Below, piece after piece: positions 53,581-62,088 of a DNA stretch of 64,000 bases (the first letter of the stretch is position 1; each line of letters starts with the position of its first letter). Made by a program: the position numbers and the translations under genes. The notes under the pieces are model-generated. The model ran no database searches and was not told where the DNA came from. It saw only the letters and a program-made list of their open reading frames with translations. Origin of the DNA: Burkholderiales bacterium (GTDB taxonomy: Bacteria > Pseudomonadota > Gammaproteobacteria > Burkholderiales > SG8-41); the NCBI GenBank assembly GCA_036262035.1, contig DATAJS010000013.1:310001-374000 (forward strand), read 5' to 3'.

Positions 53581-54513
53581 GTGAAGCTCGCGCTATTCCA
53601 GAAAGACGCAGACGTGTTGCCGGGCGTGATCACCGAGCGCGGCGTGGTCGCCATCGCCGACCTGGTGAAGCTCGGCGCCACGCCGCAGCTCACGATGAAC
53701 GGCATCATCGACGACTTCGATCGGCTGCGGCCGCAACTGGAGCGCCGCGCGGCGGACGGCGACGCGACGCCGCTCGAGAACGTGCAGCTCCGCCCGCCGC
53801 TGCCGCGTCCCGGGAAGATCCTCGCCTGCATCGCCAACTATTGGGAGCACGGGGCGCTCGCGGCGCGGCCGCTCAACATGTTCCTGAAGAATCCCGATGC
53901 GGTGATCGGACCCGGCGATACGATCGTGCTGCCCGAGTTCGACGAGCCGTGGATCTTCATGCACGAGGCGGAGCTCGCGCTGGTGATCAAGGGTCCCGCA
54001 AAGATGGTGAAAGCGAAAGACTGGGAAAGCGCGGTCTTCGGCTACACCGGCATGATCGACGTGTCCGCTCGCGGCGACGGCCGGCGCACATGGAAGACCG
54101 GGAGCTGGCTGGGGAAATCTTTCGACACCTTCGCACCGCTCGGGCCGTGCATCGCGACGCGCGACGAGATTCCGAATCCGAACGACGTGCTCGTGCGGTT
54201 CTGGGTCGACGGTCAGTTACGCCACAACTACAACACCGACGACATGGAGCACCTCGTGCCCAATCTCGTCGAGTTCGCCTCGACGATCATGACGCTCAAC
54301 TCCGGCGACGTGATCTCGTGCGGCACGAACCACGAAGGTCTCGGCCCGCTCCAGGACGGCGAAGTCGTCGACTTCGAGATCCGGAACATCGGCCGCATGC
54401 GCCTGAACGTGCGCGACCCGCTGAAGCGCACGTGGGAGAAAGGCATCTACATGGGCGCCGACTCGACCAACCCCGAAGCGGTCAAACGCAACCGGCCGCC
54501 GGACGTGCGTTAA
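53581..54513 (+). CDS. Fumarylacetoacetate hydrolase family protein
   Basis: 310 residues from GTG with GAGAGGAG upstream. Metal-binding acids Glu129 and Glu131 (HEAELAL) and Asp160 (GMIDVS) match the FAH fold. It hydrolyses C-C bonds or decarboxylates 2-oxo-diacids after aromatic ring cleavage. It is divergent from the reductase gene of the ring-cleavage cluster. Confidence 0.9.
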   Translation: MKLALFQKDADVLPGVITERGVVAIADLVKLGATPQLTMNGIIDDFDRLRPQLERRAADGDATPLENVQLRPPLPRPGKILACIANYWEHGALAARPLNMFLKNPDAVIGPGDTIVLPEFDEPWIFMHEAELALVIKGPAKMVKAKDWESAVFGYTGMIDVSARGDGRRTWKTGSWLGKSFDTFAPLGPCIATRDEIPNPNDVLVRFWVDGQLRHNYNTDDMEHLVPNLVEFASTIMTLNSGDVISCGTNHEGLGPLQDGEVVDFEIRNIGRMRLNVRDPLKRTWEKGIYMGADSTNPEAVKRNRPPDVR

Positions 54514-54517
54514 AGCC

Positions 54518-55555
54518 TCATCCGACGGGCACGAACTTGTTCACCCGGCGGCCGTAGTTGGTCTCCGCGACGTACAGATTCCCTTTGGAGTCGAGGTCGA
54601 GGCTGTGGCCGTGGGTGAAGTTGCCCAGTTGATGGCCGGGGCGGCCGAAGCTCGAGAGGATCTCTCCGCTCGCATGATCGAGGATGTGCACCTGCTCGTT
54701 GCGGCCGTTCATCACGAAGAGATATTTCTGCTCCGCATCGAGTGAGAAGCGGACTTCCCACGCGGTGCCGCGCTTGTCGGGCAGCGTCGGCGTGCCGGTG
54801 CGGACCCAGATGTTGCGCTTGAAGTTGCCCAGCTTGTCGAAGACCTGCACGCGGTCGCCCTGGCGATCGCAGACGTAGACCAGGCCGGCGTTGCTGATCT
54901 TCACGTCGTGCACGACTTGCGCGAACGCGCCGCCGACGCCCGCCTCGCTCTCTTCCGGAGTCGCCTGGCGTCCCCACTGGCGCAGGTAGTTGCCGTTCTT
55001 GTCGAAGACCACGACGCGCCGGTTGCCGTAACCGTCGGCGACATAGACGTCCCCGTTGGTGCGATCGACCGTGATGCCCGCGGGCTTGTTGAACGCGGTG
55101 CGGCCGGCATTGAGCAGCGTGCCGTTGCGGGTGCCGTCGTCGGTGTCGTGCACGCCCTTGGTGCCGATCTGCAGCAGCAGCTTCCCGTCGTGGGTGTACT
55201 TCTGGATCATGCCGTCGCCGTTTGCGGTGATCCAGATGTTGTCGTCGGCATCGACGGTACAGCTGTGCACGGTGCGCGGCAGCAGGTCCCAGTCGCCCCA
55301 TGAATCGATCAGCTCGCCCGCCTGGTTGAAGATGAGGACGGCGGGCGCCTTGATGCACGTCTCCTCTTCCTCCTTGGTGATGTCGCCGCGGTTGGTGCAG
55401 ATGATGTTGTCGTCGTTGTCGACGCACACGCACGGGAGCTGGCCATTGATCCAGCCTTCGGGCAGCGGCTTCGGCCAGGTCGGATCGATCTCGAAGCGCG
55501 GGGCGCGTTGGGTCGCTACGATTCCAATGCTGACTTCGCTCGCTACGGTCGCCAT
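54518..55555 (-). CDS. NHL-repeat beta-propeller protein (peptidyl-amidoglycolate lyase-like)
   Basis: 345 residues from the ATG with GGAGG directly upstream. Blades include NGQLPCVCVDNDDNIICTNRG, DADDNIWITANGDGMIQKY, GDVYVADGYGNRRVVVF and NAGLVYVCDRQGDRVQVF. There is no signal peptide. It is related in design to the propeller at 24496. The 3' end is four bases from the convergent FAH gene. Confidence 0.8.
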   Translation of the reverse strand: MATVASEVSIGIVATQRAPRFEIDPTWPKPLPEGWINGQLPCVCVDNDDNIICTNRGDITKEEEETCIKAPAVLIFNQAGELIDSWGDWDLLPRTVHSCTVDADDNIWITANGDGMIQKYTHDGKLLLQIGTKGVHDTDDGTRNGTLLNAGRTAFNKPAGITVDRTNGDVYVADGYGNRRVVVFDKNGNYLRQWGRQATPEESEAGVGGAFAQVVHDVKISNAGLVYVCDRQGDRVQVFDKLGNFKRNIWVRTGTPTLPDKRGTAWEVRFSLDAEQKYLFVMNGRNEQVHILDHASGEILSSFGRPGHQLGNFTHGHSLDLDSKGNLYVAETNYGRRVNKFVPVG

Positions 55556-55620
55556 GGAGGTCCTCCGTAATTGCAGCATGAGTGGACGGGATCGCTTCGA
55601 CGGCTAGGTTACACGTAAAG

Positions 55621-57150
55621 TCAGCGCCGACGCGCCTTGCCCAGATTCCACGCGGGTATGACCGCCAGCACGAACACGAGCGTGATGAGCAGGAAACCGT
55701 CGGCGAAACCGCGGGCGCTCGCCTGCGCTTCGATCATTTCGCCCAGGTAGTGCAGCGCCCCGGGGCGCAGCAGGTTCTCGGACACCCCGGCCTTCGACAA
55801 CAACTCGCTCATCTTCGAGAGCAGGTCGAGGCTCGTCGTGTTGCCGGCGGTCTGGGTCGCGGCCATCGCCTCGACGTGAAACTGCGTGCGCCGCTCGATG
55901 AACACCACCAGCGCGGTGACGCCGGCCGCCCCGCCGAGCTGGCGTATGAAGTTGATGGTGCCCGATCCCCGGTGCAGCTGCTCGGAGGTGAGCGCTCGCA
56001 GCGCGGAGCTGTTGAGCGAAGGGATGATCACCGCCATGCCGCAGCGCGCGACGATGATCAGTCCGGCGATCGAGAGGAACGTCGTGTTCGCATCGGTCCG
56101 GCTCATGAAGTAGTTGCCCAGCGCGAACAGGCACAGGCCGACCATCACCATCACGTGGGCCGGCAACATGTCGGCCACCCGGCCGAAAATCGGCGTGGCC
56201 GAGATCACGAGCACGCCGGCAGGAACCAGCAGCAGACCGGACAGGAAGGGCGTGAACTCCTGCACGTGCTGGACGGTGACCGGGATCAGGTAGTTGGCCG
56301 CGAAGTTGCCGAAGCCGAACACGAACGCCACGATCACGGCCGACGTGAACTGCGGGATCCTGAAGAGAGAGAAGTCGAGCAGCGGCGACGCCGACCGCAA
56401 TTGCAGCCAGACGAATGCGATGCCGGTGGTGACCCCGATGACCGCCAGTATCACGATCGCGTCCGAGCTCCAGCCGAAGCGCTGTCCGTTCGCGCCGGCG
56501 AAGAGCAGCGTCGCCACGGTCGAGACCAGCAGGGAATAGCCGATCCAGTCGAATTTCGGCAGCGGGCCGCGCTCGGTGCGCCCCGGCAGATAGATCGCGC
56601 CGAGCAGCAGCGCGACCACGCAGATGGGAATGGGTACGAGGAAGATCTCGCGCCAGCCGAGGGTGTCGATCACCATGCCGCCGATCATCGGTCCGAGCAT
56701 GGGGGCGATCTGTATGCCGGTGCCGTGGATGGCCATCGCCTGCCCGCGGCGATCCGGCGGGAACTGGGTGAAGATGAGCGTCATGATCATCGGCTGCATG
56801 ACGCCCGCGGAGAAACCCTGGAGCACACGCCCCAGCACGACCATCTCGAAGCTCGCGCCGACGAAAGCGAACGCGGTGCCGAGGAAGAAAATACAGTTGA
56901 TGATGACGAACGCGCCGCGCACCCCGAAGGCGCGCGCGAACCACGCGCTCAGGAGCTGGCTCGCGACCATGGTCGCGACGAATCCCGTCGCCAGCCATTG
57001 CGCCTGGTCCTGGCCCACGCCGAACGCGCCCATCACGGTCGGCACCGCGACATTGGCGATCGTGGACGAGAGCACCATCGCGACCGCGCCGGCCATGCCG
57101 GCGCCCGTCACGAGCCATTTGCTGTGCTGAAATTCGGGGGAGGCTGACAA
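55621..57150 (-). CDS. DHA2-family multidrug efflux MFS transporter (EmrB/QacA type)
   Basis: 509 residues starting at TTG, with about 14 predicted transmembrane helices. It has LQGFSAGVMQPMIMT with the antiporter-type motif near GTGIQIAPMLGPMIGG, and RGQAMAIHG. It exports drugs or organic compounds by proton antiport. No EmrA-like adaptor gene adjoins it. The true start could be downstream because no Shine-Dalgarno is visible. Confidence 0.87.
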   Translation of the reverse strand: MSASPEFQHSKWLVTGAGMAGAVAMVLSSTIANVAVPTVMGAFGVGQDQAQWLATGFVATMVASQLLSAWFARAFGVRGAFVIINCIFFLGTAFAFVGASFEMVVLGRVLQGFSAGVMQPMIMTLIFTQFPPDRRGQAMAIHGTGIQIAPMLGPMIGGMVIDTLGWREIFLVPIPICVVALLLGAIYLPGRTERGPLPKFDWIGYSLLVSTVATLLFAGANGQRFGWSSDAIVILAVIGVTTGIAFVWLQLRSASPLLDFSLFRIPQFTSAVIVAFVFGFGNFAANYLIPVTVQHVQEFTPFLSGLLLVPAGVLVISATPIFGRVADMLPAHVMVMVGLCLFALGNYFMSRTDANTTFLSIAGLIIVARCGMAVIIPSLNSSALRALTSEQLHRGSGTINFIRQLGGAAGVTALVVFIERRTQFHVEAMAATQTAGNTTSLDLLSKMSELLSKAGVSENLLRPGALHYLGEMIEAQASARGFADGFLLITLVFVLAVIPAWNLGKARRR

Positions 57151-57321
57151 CGCGTCGAACGTATGGAGTCGGGGCAGCTCGAAGTCGTCAGGCCGGAACC
57201 GGCGCGCGGTGCTGCTTCACGCCGATCGTAGACTGCGAAGGACGCGAACATCAAGATCGAGCCTGCTGAAAAGCCGCTTCGCGTCTAAACTTACGATTCG
57301 ACCGACACGAAGCAGGGACCC

Positions 57322-57771
57322 ATGTCCAGATACCAGAAGACCGCCGAGGCGGTCGCGAGGCTTACGCCCGAGCAGCGCCGCGTAACGCAGCACGGCGGCA
57401 CCGAGGCGCCCGGGACCGGTGAATATCTCCATAACAAGGAGCCGGGCATCTACGTGGATGTCGTATCGGGCGAGCCGCTGTTCGCCTCGTCCGACAAGTT
57501 CGAATCGGGCTGCGGCTGGCCGAGCTTCACCAAACCGATCGAGCCGGCCAACGTCAACGAATTGAGAGACACTTCGCACGGCATGATCCGCACCGAAGTG
57601 CGCTCGACGTTCGGCGACAGCCACCTCGGGCATGTCTTTCCGGACGGTCCGACGGACCGGGGCGGCTTGCGTTACTGCATCAACTCGGCCTCACTGCGGT
57701 TCATCCATCGTGACGACATGGAAGCGCAAGGCTACGGGGCTTATCTGAATCAAGTCGAGGACGTGAAATGA
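57322..57771 (+). CDS. msrB: Peptide-methionine (R)-S-oxide reductase
   Basis: 149 residues. The catalytic Cys lies in RYCINSASL, and GCGWPSF and [10 protein letters not shown] form the active site. The zinc-binding CxxC pairs of many MsrB proteins are replaced ([11 protein letters not shown]), so this is the zinc-free type. It repairs oxidised methionine and is coupled to msrA by an ATGA overlap. Confidence 0.95.
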   Translation: MSRYQKTAEAVARLTPEQRRVTQHGGTEAPGTGEYLHNKEPGIYVDVVSGEPLFASSDKFESGCGWPSFTKPIEPANVNELRDTSHGMIRTEVRSTFGDSHLGHVFPDGPTDRGGLRYCINSASLRFIHRDDMEAQGYGAYLNQVEDVK

Positions 57772-58274
57772 GCCAGGAACGTGCGATTCTCGCGGGCGGT
57801 TGCTTCTGGGGCATGCAGGACCTGATCCGCCGCTATCCCGGCGTGATCTCGACCCGGGTCGGTTATTCGGGCGGCGACGTGCCGAACGCGACCTATCGCA
57901 ATCACGGCACCCACGCCGAAGCGATCGAGATCGTCTTCGATCCCGACAAGACCGACTACCGGACGATTCTCGAGTTCTTCTTCCAGATCCACGACCCGAC
58001 CACCCGGAATCGTCAGGGCAACGACATGGGCACCAGCTATCGATCGGCGATCTACTACACCAGCGAGGAGCAAAAGCGCGTCGCCGAGGACACGATCGCG
58101 GACGTCAACGCCTCAGGGCTGTGGCCGGGCAAGGTCGTGACCGAAGTCGCGCCGGCCGGCGCGTTCTGGGAAGCCGAGCCGGAGCACCAGGACTATCTCG
58201 AGCGCCATCCGAACGGCTACACCTGCCACTTCGTCCGCCCCAACTGGAAGCTTCCGGCCAGGCAGACGACCTGA
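57768..58274 (+). CDS. msrA: Peptide-methionine (S)-S-oxide reductase
   Basis: 168 residues. The catalytic Cys12 is in GGCFWGMQ and the conserved [14 protein letters not shown] and HDPTT follow. It reduces the S epimer of methionine sulfoxide, complementing MsrB. A two-gene operon msrB-msrA is clear from the overlap. Confidence 0.95.
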   Translation: MSQERAILAGGCFWGMQDLIRRYPGVISTRVGYSGGDVPNATYRNHGTHAEAIEIVFDPDKTDYRTILEFFFQIHDPTTRNRQGNDMGTSYRSAIYYTSEEQKRVAEDTIADVNASGLWPGKVVTEVAPAGAFWEAEPEHQDYLERHPNGYTCHFVRPNWKLPARQTT

Positions 58275-58281
58275 AGCCGCC

Positions 58282-59514
58282 TCAGCCGACGATAGCCCGC
58301 GAGCCGATCTCTTCCAGCGCTCGGGTCGTCCGGGGCTTGGGAACCCAGTCGGGCGGATTCCAGAAGATGTGCGGACCGATCTCGTCGACGTTGTTCAGCC
58401 CGAGCTGGGCCATGATGCGATCCATCTCGGTCTGGAAAATCTCCAGCGCCCGGTAGGCGCCCGCTTCGCCGGCGGCCGCGGAGCCGTAGAGCGTCGGCCT
58501 TCCCGACATCACCATATCCGCCCCGACCGCGAGCGCCTTCACGAGATCGGAACCGCGTCGCGCACCGCTGTCGATGATGAGCTTGAGACGATCGCCCACG
58601 GCCCTGCGAAACTCGGGCACCAACTGGAGCGGAGCCGGTGCGCAATCCAGGTAGCGGCCGCCGTGGTTCGAAATGACGACGCCGTCCAGACCGTAGTCGG
58701 CAGCGATCACCGCGTCTTCCAGGCTTTGCAACCCTTTGACCAGCAGGTAGCCGGGCCACACGTCGCGTATGCGCTTGATGTCGTCCCAGCACTGAGTGGC
58801 AGGCTTGGTCAGCTCGTGCTCGTTGATCTTCGCGGTGAGCTTGCCCGCCATCTCCGGCGGATAGTTCGCTTTCCTGAACGCGCCGCGCTTGATGGTCTGC
58901 GGCGCCAGCACGCGCATGCACCAACCGGGATTCGCCAGGATCGATGCGACGAGCTTCGGCGTATACCGGAGCGGCATCGAATACCCGTTCCTGCGATCGT
59001 GCTCCTTGTTCGGGCCCACCGAGCCGTCGACGGTGACGAGCAGCGTGTCGAATCCGACCGCCTTGATGCGCTCGACGAACTGCGCCCTGAGCCTCAGATC
59101 GACCCACATGTAGAGCTGCATCCACAGGTTGCCGCCGGCCGCCTCGTAGATCTCCTCCATCGGCGTCAGCGAGTTGGTCGCCGCGGTGCAGGGAACCCCC
59201 ATCCTCGCCGCCGCCCTGGCGAGAGCGACTTCTCCGCCCTCGCTCATCAGGCCCGCCGACGCCGTCGGCGAGATCCCGAACGGCATCGCGATCTTCCGGC
59301 CGAAGATCTCGGTCGCGGTCGAGCGCACCGACACGTCTTTCAGCACGCGATTCTTGATCTTGAGCGACCGGTAGACCTCGCGATTGTGTTCCTTGGCGAT
59401 GCCATCCTCGGCAGCGCCGTCGACATACTCGAATATGCAGCGCGGCAGGCGCTTCTTCGCCATCTTGCGAAGGTCTTCGATGCTGTACGCGCCGAGGTTG
59501 GCATGACCCGCCAT
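58282..59514 (-). CDS. FMN-dependent 2-hydroxyacid dehydrogenase (lactate/mandelate dehydrogenase type)
   Basis: 410 residues from the ATG with GGAG upstream. The catalytic His lies in SNHGGRYLD, with the Arg/Asp phosphate-binding loop DSGARRGSD and GADMVMSGRP. It oxidises L-lactate, mandelate or a similar acid. The Bug receptor gene lies 26 bases upstream, suggesting an uptake-oxidation operon. Confidence 0.92.
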   Translation of the reverse strand: MAGHANLGAYSIEDLRKMAKKRLPRCIFEYVDGAAEDGIAKEHNREVYRSLKIKNRVLKDVSVRSTATEIFGRKIAMPFGISPTASAGLMSEGGEVALARAAARMGVPCTAATNSLTPMEEIYEAAGGNLWMQLYMWVDLRLRAQFVERIKAVGFDTLLVTVDGSVGPNKEHDRRNGYSMPLRYTPKLVASILANPGWCMRVLAPQTIKRGAFRKANYPPEMAGKLTAKINEHELTKPATQCWDDIKRIRDVWPGYLLVKGLQSLEDAVIAADYGLDGVVISNHGGRYLDCAPAPLQLVPEFRRAVGDRLKLIIDSGARRGSDLVKALAVGADMVMSGRPTLYGSAAAGEAGAYRALEIFQTEMDRIMAQLGLNNVDEIGPHIFWNPPDWVPKPRTTRALEEIGSRAIVG

Positions 59515-59540
59515 GACCGACTCCGATGTTTGCTGCGTGG

Positions 59541-60509
59541 TTAGAGCCTGATGTTCGCCGTGCGTATGACCTGGCGCCACTTCGGTATCTCGGCTTTCAG
59601 GTGCTCGGCAAGCCGACCGGGCGGTCCTCCGATAGGCTCTGCGCCGAGGGCGGCGATGCGGTCGGTCACGTCGCGCTGCGTGAACGCACGCGCAAGCTGC
59701 CCGTTCACCTCCGCGACGACGGCGGCCGGTGTACCGGCCGGAGCCAGTATGCCCCACCACGTGCTCGCCTCGAATCCCGGGATCGCGCTCTCCGCGATCG
59801 TCGGCACCTCCGGCAGCATCGCGGAGCGCTTCTCCCCGGTGACCGCGAGCGCGCGCAGCCGCCCCGATTGCACGAACGAAATCGCGGCGGCAGGGTTGCT
59901 GAACGTGAGATCGATGTTGCCTGCCGCGACGTCGAGCATCGCCTGTGCGACGCCTTTGTACTGGACGCGCAGGATATTCACTCCGGCCATCGCCTTGAAG
60001 AACTCCGCGCCGAGATGTGTGGACGTCGCCGCAGTGGTGCCGTAGCTGAGCTTGCCGGGGTTCGCCTTCGCGAACGCGATGAGCTCCTTCGTCGACTTCG
60101 CCGGCACGTTCGGATGAAGCAGGAGAATGTTCATCGAGGTCGCCAGCATCGAGATCGGCACGAAATCCCTGATCGGGTCGTAACCGACTTTCGTCATGTC
60201 CGGAAGCGTCGTGAAGTTGGTGCTCCCCAGCAACAGCGTGTAGCCGTCCGGTGCCGCACGCGCGGCCATTTCGAACGCGATCACGCCGCCGGCGCCCGGC
60301 CGGTTATCGACCACCACCTGCCTGCCCCACGCGTCTGTGAGCTTCTGGCCCGCCAGGCGCGCCAGGATATCGTTGCCGCCGGCGGGCGGCGACGGCACGA
60401 TGAGCCGAACAGGTTTTTCCGGGTATGCAGACCGGGCCGCGAATGGGAAATACGTGGCAAGCGCACACGTCAACAGGACACCGGCTCGCAATGCGGAGGG
60501 GGAGATCAT
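59541..60509 (-). CDS. Tripartite tricarboxylate transporter receptor (Bug/TctC family)
   Basis: 322 residues from the ATG at 60509; an ATG at 60533 would lengthen the N-terminus through a palindrome. The signal peptide runs up to AARSA. Motifs YPEKPVRLIVPSPPAGG, DNRPGAGG and GYTLLLG are seen, with the variant RVQYKGV in place of HVPYKG. It is upstream of the hydroxyacid dehydrogenase gene, probably the same operon. Confidence 0.88.
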   Translation of the reverse strand: MISPSALRAGVLLTCALATYFPFAARSAYPEKPVRLIVPSPPAGGNDILARLAGQKLTDAWGRQVVVDNRPGAGGVIAFEMAARAAPDGYTLLLGSTNFTTLPDMTKVGYDPIRDFVPISMLATSMNILLLHPNVPAKSTKELIAFAKANPGKLSYGTTAATSTHLGAEFFKAMAGVNILRVQYKGVAQAMLDVAAGNIDLTFSNPAAAISFVQSGRLRALAVTGEKRSAMLPEVPTIAESAIPGFEASTWWGILAPAGTPAAVVAEVNGQLARAFTQRDVTDRIAALGAEPIGGPPGRLAEHLKAEIPKWRQVIRTANIRL

Positions 60510-60512
60510 GTG

Positions 60513-60524
60513 GTTAATATTAAC
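60513..60524. promoter_or_regulatory. Perfect 12-base palindrome GTTAATATTAAC
   Basis: This AT-only-core palindrome stands out in very GC-rich DNA. It sits in the 53-base gap between the divergent Bug receptor and RidA genes, just upstream of the receptor start. It is a plausible operator or promoter element shared by both. Confidence 0.5.
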
Positions 60525-60562
60525 AAGACCCATCCGGAGTACGGATCCAAGGGAGGCAGAAC

Positions 60563-60913
60563 ATGACTATCGAACGTTGGAGGGGAAGCGCCCAAGGGCG
60601 GAACCGTGCCGTTCGTCATGGCGGTCTCGTCTACACGGTGGCCACCGCGCCCGGCGCGGACATCCAGACGCAGACGCGCGCTGCGCTCGCGGCGATCGAC
60701 GCCAATCTGGCGGATGCGGGTTCCGATAAGGCGGGTCTCTTGTCGGTCCAGATCTTCCTCGCGGATCTTTCGCAGAAAGCGGCGATGGACGAAGTCTGGA
60801 ACGACTGGATCGGCGCCGACTGGCAAGACTGGCCTCAGCGCGCCTGCGTCGGTGCGCCGCTCGCCGGCGACGCGCTGGTGGAGATCGTCGTCACTGCGGT
60901 CGTGACGGATTGA
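60563..60913 (+). CDS. RidA-family protein
   Basis: 116 residues with GGGAGGCAG upstream. It has the YjgF/RidA fold outline: AVRHGGLVYTVATAP, TRAALAAIDANLADAG, VQIFLADLS and the late RACVGAPL with the conserved Arg position. RidA enzymes hydrolyse reactive enamine/imine intermediates from PLP enzymes. It is divergent from the Bug receptor gene and convergent with three further RidA genes. Confidence 0.85.
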   Translation: MTIERWRGSAQGRNRAVRHGGLVYTVATAPGADIQTQTRAALAAIDANLADAGSDKAGLLSVQIFLADLSQKAAMDEVWNDWIGADWQDWPQRACVGAPLAGDALVEIVVTAVVTD

Positions 60914-60920
60914 TCCGCCT

Positions 60921-61328
60921 TCAAGCGAGCGCCACGCACTCGATCTCGCATCCGTTGCCGAATCGCAGCTGCATCGACCACGCCGTCCGCGCCGGCGGGT
61001 CGACCGGGAAGAATTCGCGATAGACGCGGTCCATCTGCGCGAGGTCGGCGATGTCCGCGAGCACGACGTGCACCCTGACCACGCGCGCGAGCGACGACCC
61101 CGCCGATTCCAGCATGTGTTTCACGTTGTTCAGCGTCGTGCGCACCTGCTCCGCGATGGGGCCGTGCCTGCGCTCGCCGGTGACCGGATCGATCGGCCCC
61201 ATGCCGGACAGGAAGATGTAGTCGCCGATACGAATGCCGGGAACGTGCGGCAGGTTGGCGCTGCGCGACACGTTGAGCACCGGGTTCACGGGCTCGATCG
61301 CCGAACGCGGCAGCTTAAGCGTCGACAT
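60921..61328 (-). CDS. RidA-family protein
   Basis: 135 residues. The conserved IGDYIFLSGMGPIDP and TLNNVKHMLESAGSSLARVVRVHV segments and the catalytic Arg in PPARTAWSMQL, followed by IECVAL, are visible. It overlaps the next RidA gene upstream by 14 bases, so it belongs to a coupled three-gene unit. Confidence 0.88.
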   Translation of the reverse strand: MSTLKLPRSAIEPVNPVLNVSRSANLPHVPGIRIGDYIFLSGMGPIDPVTGERRHGPIAEQVRTTLNNVKHMLESAGSSLARVVRVHVVLADIADLAQMDRVYREFFPVDPPARTAWSMQLRFGNGCEIECVALA

Positions 61329-61665
61329 CGGACCCGAGCGCGGTGCACTCGATCATGACTTTCACGCCGTCGGGCAGGCGCGCGCCGCAGACGGTGCGCG
61401 CGGGCGGCGGCTCGGGGAAGACGCGCGCGTAGACCTCGTTCATGTTCGGCGCTTCCAGCATGCTGTGCAGCAGGACGTTCACCTTCACGACCCGGTCGAG
61501 CGACGAGCCGGCTTCCTCGAGCAGCGCCCTGAGGTTCTCGAGGATCTGTCGGGTCTCGTCGGCCGTCGTGCCCCGCTCGATTGCGGTCAGCCCGGCCACG
61601 AATACGAAATCCCCGCCGCGCACCGCGCGCGACGGCGCGATCACTTCACGCGGCGGCGATGACAT
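61315..61665 (-). CDS. RidA-family protein
   Basis: 116 residues: GGDFVFVAGLTAIERG, QILENLRALLEEAGSSLDRVVKVNV, the catalytic Arg in PPARTVCGARLPDGVKVMIECTAL. The overlap of 14 bases downstream and 20 bases upstream with its paralogues implies co-translation. The substrate is unknown. Confidence 0.88.
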   Translation of the reverse strand: MSSPPREVIAPSRAVRGGDFVFVAGLTAIERGTTADETRQILENLRALLEEAGSSLDRVVKVNVLLHSMLEAPNMNEVYARVFPEPPPARTVCGARLPDGVKVMIECTALGSDVDA

Positions 61666-62035
61666 CGAGCTGCACCTTGAAGCCGGCTTCGATCTGCGCG
61701 GTCCACACGGTACGCGCGGGCGGGCCGTTCGCGACGTACTGCCGGTACACGCGATTCAGCACGTCGTACTCGATGCTGTCGTAGATCAGCGCGTGAACCT
61801 GCACCAGTCGATCGAGCGACGAGCCCGCCGCTTCGAGCAGCAGCTTAAGGTTGCCGAAAATCACGTGCGCCTCGCTCGTCAGCGTGCCGTGCATGCGCTC
61901 GCCCGACTGCGGGTCGACCGGGATCATGCCGGAACAGAAAATGAGGCCGCCGGCGCGGATGGCCGGCGACTGGAAGTGCCCGTAGTGCCGCCGTAGATCG
62001 AGGCCGGGTGCCGGCGCCGCAATCGATTCGCGCAA
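61646..62035 (-). CDS. RidA-family protein, first of the coupled set
   Basis: 129 residues starting at TTG; the start is supported by GGAGG seven bases upstream. Segments AGGLIFCSGMIPVDP, GNLKLLLEAAGSSLDRLVQVHAL and PPARTVWTAQ are conserved, but the usual IEC is replaced by LDVIA, so it may have lost or changed deaminase activity. It is divergent from a Bug receptor gene 53 bases away. Confidence 0.85.
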   Translation of the reverse strand: MRESIAAPAPGLDLRRHYGHFQSPAIRAGGLIFCSGMIPVDPQSGERMHGTLTSEAHVIFGNLKLLLEAAGSSLDRLVQVHALIYDSIEYDVLNRVYRQYVANGPPARTVWTAQIEAGFKVQLDVIAAA

Positions 62036-62088
62036 AGTCGGACCTCCGAAGTATAGTGAACGGCGCTGAAGCGCCCGTGGAGACGGTA

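Noticed and set aside
55582-57147. A long plus-strand frame opposite the MFS exporter
   Set aside because: Charged antisense translation with no domain, while the minus strand encodes a 14-helix transporter.
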